In this document: positions 59,184-64,000 of the stretch, piece after piece | How positions within the stretch are numbered: the stretch's first letter is position 1 | Layout of the letters: each line of letters begins with the position of its first letter | Source of the DNA: Paramoeba atlantica | Lineage: Eukaryota > Discosea | Direction: 5' to 3' | Length of the DNA: 64,000 nt | NCBI GenBank assembly: GCA_977017575.1 | Contig: CDRNVI010000083.1 | Span: 62,001-126,000, forward strand | Made by a program: the position numbers and the translations under genes | Notes under the pieces: model-generated | The model's database searches: none | Told to the model about the DNA's origin: nothing | Seen by the model: the letters and a program-made list of their open reading frames with translations, nothing else

Positions 59184-59604
59184 ACTTGCACAGTGTCCAA
59201 TGTTGCAAAAAATTCTTCGAAACGCAAGGAAACACATACTGCAAGTGATCCAATGCCTAAAAAGGACAGCTCCCGTTCTGTAGAGCCCGGCGAGGAATCG
59301 TCTGATGAAATTTCTACTTTATCCCTGAATAAGCCAGAAATCGGTAAAGAAAAAAGTTGTAAGAGGTCAAGAGAATTTGACAAAGTTGGGGACACTAAGA
59401 GAAAGGAGTCCTCCAAGAGAAAGAAGCCGTCACGAGTTTTGAAACAGTAGTATTTTTAATCGATTTTTAATCGATCTATTTGGGTTGGATCTATTGGATC
59501 TTATTGGATCCTATTGGATTCTATTAGATCTTATTGGACAGTCGGATTTACTGTCAACGAAGTGGCAGCCAATTGGTTGACCCGTCAACGAAGTAGAGAC
59601 ATAG

Positions 59605-59756
59605 CCGAAAAATATATAAAAGGGGCTCCGGTGGTCCAAACATTTTCAAAAAAATCGGACTCTTGGGGGATCCAGGGGGGGGGTCCGGGAGGGGTCCGGG
59701 AGGGGTCCAGGGGGGGGGTCCAGGGGGGGGTCCAGGGGGGGCCCAGGGGGAGGGCA
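59605..59756 (-). repeat. Family A end fragment with GGGGGTCCA minisatellite
   Basis: ATATAAAAGGGGCTCCGGTGGTCC is followed by about seven GGTCC(A/G)GG(A/G)GGG units. This is the same segment as in 23450-23560, here joined directly to a subfamily A' element. Confidence 0.6.
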
Positions 59757-61204
59757 TGTTGTTTTCAACTTAGAAGTCACTCATGCTGCGCGCTTCGCGT
59801 TGAAAACTACCTCCGCGTTTAACGAAGAGCCTAAAAAAGAAAAATCGCGAAAAGATCATGCATAATCTATTTTTTGGGGGTAAAAACCTCGATTTTTCGG
59901 CAAAAAATGTGAAATTTTAACCCGAATTTGGGCCGCTTTGGATGCCTTACCAGTAGGGGTAGGAGGCGAATCTGACGCAAAAAACGTCGCAGAATGGTAG
60001 CTGAGGTCCCAAACTCCTAAAACACGTTTTAGGAGTCGAATTTGGAAAAATAACATTTTTACTTTTTTTTGGGTCCAAAAAAAATATTTTTTGGTCACCC
60101 CAAAAATTTCGGAAATTTTGACCTTGTCGGACCGCTCCCGCGCGTACCAGGTGGGGTACCCCCAGGGGGGGGGTGGAAAATTATTGCCGAGGTATACTCT
60201 ACCATTTCCCTACGCTCGATTTCGAAAAGCAAAAAATTCGAAAAAAAATTCGCGACGTATGCCCCCCCCCCAATGGACCCCCCATTTTTGTGAATTTTTT
60301 TTTCAGTTTTGGACCACCGGAGCCCCTTTTATATATTTTTCTTCTATTATGCAGTGGTTTCAGTTGATCTTGCCCCCCCTCGGAATTTTGATTTTTTTTT
60401 ATCCGTGTTTGCTCATCTTTGCAGCATTGGAGAGATCTTGTTCCCCTAGCGAAGAGCTTTGCCGCTTTTTTGTCATAGAGACCCCCTGGTGCCCCCTGGG
60501 TGGCCTGAAAGTTGACTAAAATAAAACAAATGACATTTTTTTACCATATCAAAAATGGAACAAAACAGGGAATTTTTGTCTAAAAGTTAACTCTGAAGGA
60601 AAAGAACTACAGTAGTATACAGTAGTATCCGGAATGGCCTCCATTGTTTTGCACAGTGGCAACCGTGGCAGGTAATGCCACGGTTCCTTTGTGGGATATT
60701 GGGGGGTTGTCTTCTCTTTTGTCATTCCATCCTTGTACGTACTCCCCCTGTTTGGGGTTAGAGGGTCTGGTCTGCATAATGTAGAGGTGTTGACTATATT
60801 AAATTAAGCGATAGGGCTGGTACTAGACATGGAGCTTTCAAATTATCAATTTAGAACACTATTACTCGTACTTACATGTGCAAAAAGTACAAAAAAATCG
60901 GGAAAATGTGGCAAAAAATGGTTGTGTACACAGAAAACGTCCAAAAAAACAGGGGTTTTTGGACCCAGGGGGCACCAGGGGGTCTCTATGAAAAAACGGC
61001 GGCGAAGCTCTTCGCTAGGGGAACGAGATCTCTCCAATGCTGAAAAGTTGAGCAAAAACGGATAAAAAAAACAAAATTCCGAGGGGGGGGCAAGATCAAC
61101 TGAAACCACTGTATTACTGTGTTCCTCTTTATATTTTCACTGTTTTTGTTCACTTTTTTTTTCAATAATCGAGGGTAGAGCGGTAGTTATACAACCACCG
61201 CAAT
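59757..61204 (+). mobile_element. Family A' repeat containing a nested TA element
   Basis: It begins inside the fold-back (59757-59840), continues as subfamily A', and is interrupted after TTCTTCTATTAT by the element at 60352-61111. It then resumes at ATTACTGTGTTCCTC and ends at ACAACCACCGCAAT. The nesting fixes the order of the insertions. Confidence 0.78.
60352..61111. mobile_element. TA-flanked element with 150-bp inverted repeats (760 bp)
   Basis: The ends read CAGTGGTTTCAGTTGATCTT and its complement, with TA after the right end and TG (probably a mutated TA) before the left. The inverted repeats extend about 150 bp and include GGAGAGATCT(T/C)GTTCCCCTA and ACCCCCTGGTGCCCCCTGGG. The CAGTGG terminus and TA target fit the Tc1/mariner superfamily. 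It is non-coding. Confidence 0.82.
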
Positions 61205-61513
61205 GTATTTGCTAGGGGAACGAGATCTATCAAACACAATGAAAACAAGCTAAAATGCGAGAGAAGATATTTTAACAAAGCATAAAAAGACAAAAAAAGC
61301 GAAAAGAAATGATGTGTTTTAGAAAAATGACCTCCCAAAAACCATGTATTTTGGACCCAGGGGGAACCAGGGGGTCCCTGCATAAACAAGGCGGCAAAGC
61401 TACATGTATTCACCAGGGGAACGAGATCTATCCAATGCTGCCAAAATGAGAAAAAAACAGAAAACAAAATTCCGCAAGGGGGAAGATATCTTGAAACCAC
61501 TGTACAATATAGA
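61205..61513. mobile_element. Diverged half of the CAGTGG element family
   Basis: It contains TTTGGACCCAGGGGGAACCA, GGGGAACGAGATCTATCCAA and ends CTTGAAACCACTG-TA at about 61502. This matches the right half of 60352-61111, so it is an older, partly deleted copy. Confidence 0.6.
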
Positions 61514-61539
61514 AAATTAACAAACCCAGGCAAACCTAG

Positions 61540-62071
61540 GCGAACCCAGGTGGTTTCAGCCCTCTAAGTAGCGTACCTGAACTGACTTTGACGAACGTCG
61601 ATCGCAGAGGTTACTCTGTCATCCTCATGGGTGATGAGACCGGAGTTGTGTTGGAACCTGTAAGAAGTATTACAATTGAATTTCGTGGGACGCGGCGGGT
61701 GCGAGTTCCAAATCACGACAGCTTTTTTTCCACCACGATATTAATTTTTTAATGGTCGCCACCCGTTCCCAAGCGCAAGAAGCCGCGGATCGGGGGGGGG
61801 AGCCCTAACTTCCCCGCGCACATCTTCGTCGAAATCATCACGACCGGTACGACACACGGCGACACCACCAGAAAGTACACGATTGAACATTTTAGAACCT
61901 ACTCGAGACCCACATCCAACTACGCCTCTCGGAATGCTGGGAAATGTCGCACGTGAAGTTGGCAGCACCGTGCGGAACGGATTTTTAAACCAGCAACAAA
62001 CACCATCACAAGGACCTGGTTTGAACGACGTCCAGGCCCAATCACCAGAGACAATCCTGCGCAACAAGTAA
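61540..62071 (+). other. Plus-strand coding-like islands, unassigned
   Basis: Bases 61552-61752 are open and read like protein (GYSVILMGDETGVVLEPVRS). Bases 61883-62071 are open up to a TAA just before the family D element (LGMLGNVAREVGSTVRNGFL). Between them an ATG at 61752 starts MVATRSQAQEAADRGG and soon ends. The GGTTTCAGCCCTCT before the first island reappears at 62665. These may be remains of a mobile-element or host gene in the unusual orientation. I recognise no domain. Confidence 0.35.
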
Positions 62072-62078
62072 AGTACTA

Positions 62079-62384
62079 CCGTACCCCCCCCCCCCCAGTA
62101 AGAGAATGGGTTTTGGGTCGAAATGGCCAAATCTCTCTTACCGGGGGGGGGTATGCTTTTTTGGCCAGTTTCCACTTTTCTCCCAACTTTTTTGACTATT
62201 TTTTCTATTTTTTCTTCTGAAAACGTGTTAAAATGCTTCTTTGGGTTACCCCCGAGGCCCCCAACATGCAGACACCCACCCCCTACCCCCCTGAACGCCC
62301 CCTGTGGGGCTCCCGATCCAAATCTCTCTTACTGGGGGTCAGCCCAAAAAGGGCCAAATCTCTCTTACTGGGGGGGGTATACGG
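62079..62384 (+). mobile_element. Family D element, complete (306 bp)
   Basis: Flanked by TA at 62077-62078 and 62385-62386. The inverted ends are CCGTAC(n)CCCCAGTAAGAGA and CCGTATACCCCCCCCAGTAAGAG. The word CAGTAAGAGA (or complement) appears five times near the ends. The inner 200 bp match 14440-14667. It is non-coding. Confidence 0.82.
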
Positions 62385-62435
62385 TACTTAACAAGCAAAG
62401 TTGATGCGATCATTGTCGTTTTAGTATCGTTCTCC

Positions 62436-62552
62436 AATTTTTTAGGCTCTTCGTTAAACGTGGCGGTAGTTTTCAAGGCGAAGCGCGCAGAAGTGGTGTC
62501 ATCTAAGTTGAAAACAACCCCCACGTTTAACGAAGAGCCTAAAAAAGAATAA
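62436..62552. mobile_element. Solo family A fold-back hairpin
   Basis: The hairpin alone, without the rest of family A, has diverged arms (TTAAACGTGGCGG against TTAAACGCGGTGG in other copies). Its occurrence alone suggests it can move independently. Bases 62553-63039 hold a short plus-strand open frame (to 62820) without recognisable domain and two TCGACACGTAGTGT repeats at 62808-62848. Confidence 0.75.
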
Positions 62553-63039
62553 AAAGCGATAGAAAAAAGGGTCACCAAAAACGTAGTAAAAAATGAAGTA
62601 TCACAAGGAGCTACTCAATCACCGATCCCGACCGATCCCACCTGATAAGTGGCAGGATCCTCCAGGTTTCAGCCCTCTTAGTAAACGTGACAGATACGAA
62701 TTCAAACTGGGTTCTAGTACACCCAAATTCACTTTTCACCAGTTCTATTCCATCCTATCGCCAAGTCGAATACGATTTCGGCTACAGGGATCTACGCGGT
62801 TCTCCTTCATCGACACGTAGTGTCATTCTTCATTCGACACGTAGTGTGGTATTACTCTATCCTGTCCTATGTCCGTTGTCATAACTTAAAAAAGGAGATG
62901 AACTGAAATCAATGACAGGCTGACAATTTGTTTTAGACAAAAATGCTCGAAAATATTAAAAGTCTAAAAAAGGTAACTACTAAAAAAACTTTATCATTTG
63001 AGAAAACCGCGTTTTGGGACTTTGCCAACTTGGCGCACT

Positions 63040-63206
63040 GTTTCCATGATCTTACAGAGCATCGATAAATTTTATTGCGTATATCAGTGAAAAATGTCGC
63101 AAAGTGTCTTAGAATATCTTAGAATAATGAAAAATCATATTTGACTTTTGTTAGAAAGGTTTTTAAAAGGCTGGTTTCTTAGGGTATTCTCTATGGTGTA
63201 TTTTCA
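63040..63206. repeat. 160-bp inverted duplicate of 56936-57098
   Basis: See the partner entry. The match includes GCATCGATAAATTTTATTGC and TGTCGCAAAGTGTCTTAGAA read in the reverse sense. Confidence 0.75.
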
Positions 63207-63246
63207 CCATACTTGACCCTTTTTTTCTTATTGCATGTGGTATGTC

Positions 63247-63957
63247 TTAAGACAGGTATGCTGGATGCGTACCCGTAATGCACGTCCCAGAGTTCCCATG
63301 TACGTGGAATATACGCGTTCCGGATGGCAGCTCACCGATTGCCACTTTGCCGCGTAGTTGATTGTGGTTAAGATACAGCTCACGAAGATTACGGGGTAAA
63401 TTGGCCAAAGAAAAAGTTCCCACGAATAGATTGTGGTCCAAAGCTAGAATTCGTAGTTCCGCTGGGAGGTCGGTCAAAAGCAAAGTTCCATTGAGGCGGT
63501 TGTAATCCACATAGAGCTCAAGTAACGAGGTGGGGAGAAGATGGAGAGCAACAGATCCATAGAAGCCATCCCGAGTAAATCGAATTTCTTTAAGCCTTTG
63601 TGGAAGCACGGAGAAATTAATACCTTGAGCGAGACGATTGTGTGATAGATTTAAATAAACCAAGGACCAGGGAAGATGCGACCATGTGACATTGCCAACA
63701 AGCTGCTGAGAGTGCCAATCTATTTTTGTTACCTCACGATTCGCGTCACAACGAACCCCATTCCACGTGCAAGCACTTTCAGATGAGTTCCACGACAATT
63801 TCGTTGATTCCACGTTGGCTAAAAAATAACTCAATGTAATTTCGTGAGGCACATCAAGCGCCGAACTTATCTTTCCCCGCCTAGTCAATGTTGATGGGTG
63901 CGGCAAAGACTCGTCTTTAGCGTAAGAAAAAGTGAGAAAACAAGTGCCTCCAAGCAT
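63247..63957 (-). CDS. LRR-15: secreted LRR protein
   Basis: The ATG at 63957 gives 236 residues: leader MLGGTCFLTFSYAKDES, a cap with C-T-W-N-G-V-R-C, and six to seven LRRs (LPRNLRELYLNHNQLRGKVA is typical). The N-cap start (ISSALDVPHEITLSYF) is more diverged than in the other members. The gene is intact, and the sequence upstream is cut by the window edge. Confidence 0.83.
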   Translation of the reverse strand: MLGGTCFLTFSYAKDESLPHPSTLTRRGKISSALDVPHEITLSYFLANVESTKLSWNSSESACTWNGVRCDANREVTKIDWHSQQLVGNVTWSHLPWSLVYLNLSHNRLAQGINFSVLPQRLKEIRFTRDGFYGSVALHLLPTSLLELYVDYNRLNGTLLLTDLPAELRILALDHNLFVGTFSLANLPRNLRELYLNHNQLRGKVAIGELPSGTRIFHVHGNSGTCITGTHPAYLS

Positions 63958-64000
63958 ACAGTATGTACCAACAGAATTTTTTTTTGCAAGAAGTTGTCTA

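Noticed and set aside
59142-59450. Plus-strand Lys/Ser-rich small protein
   Set aside because: Its start lies in the TGCCAATTCATGCCAAC array and no domain is visible. Composition alone is not enough.
61540-62071. A retroelement-derived gene on the plus strand
   Set aside because: No reverse transcriptase, integrase or zinc-knuckle motif is visible, so I left it as unassigned coding-like islands.

Overview
The window reads as nuclear DNA of a unicellular eukaryote with intron-poor genes. The recognisable host genes are single open frames: UTP14, UTP25, gamma-COP, prohibitin-2, PFK-2/FBPase-2 and a two-RRM protein. All of them, and all the LRR genes, lie on the minus strand; only mobile DNA and broken pieces are open on the plus strand. 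Strand-coherent, intronless gene runs are typical of Euglenozoa (kinetoplastids and relatives), where they are transcribed polycistronically. That is my best guess for the organism, held at moderate confidence because I could not find a consistent splice-acceptor AG in front of every start codon.

Layout. 1-5.8 kb: a truncated LRR gene, UTP14, and a coiled-coil protein whose stop codon is followed by a long open frame. 6-14.3 kb: a TA-flanked element, two LRR genes, PFK-2/FBPase-2, an unknown protein and another LRR gene. 14.4-19.4 kb: repeats around LRR genes 5a and 6. 19.7-23 kb: UTP25 and a zinc-binding protein. 23-27.5 kb: fold-back repeats, an LRR gene, prohibitin-2 and an LRR relic. 27.5-38.3 kb: a repeat-dense stretch with a pogo-like transposon, a duplicate of LRR-5, a PIF1 helicase fragment, a 1,144-bp tandem duplication with RRM pseudogenes, and an element with an 8-bp target duplication. 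39.9-51.7 kb: a 1,036-residue membrane LRR protein, the RRM protein, a broken LRR gene, gamma-COP and two LRR genes. 51.7-64 kb: a Tc1/mariner-like transposon, a Ulp1-like peptidase fragment, LRR genes 13-15 and many repeats.

Two systems dominate. The first is a family of about 17 LRR loci sharing a plan: hydrophobic leader, an LRRNT_2-like cap (a W...C-x-W-x-G-V-x-C pattern) and 23-residue LRRs. Most encode small secreted proteins, one is membrane anchored, and several are broken or duplicated. The second is a crowd of short elements. Many insert at TA, end in C/G runs and carry a family-specific subterminal word repeated several times. Others are long fold-back palindromes. Element ends repeatedly coincide with breaks and duplication borders in the LRR genes.
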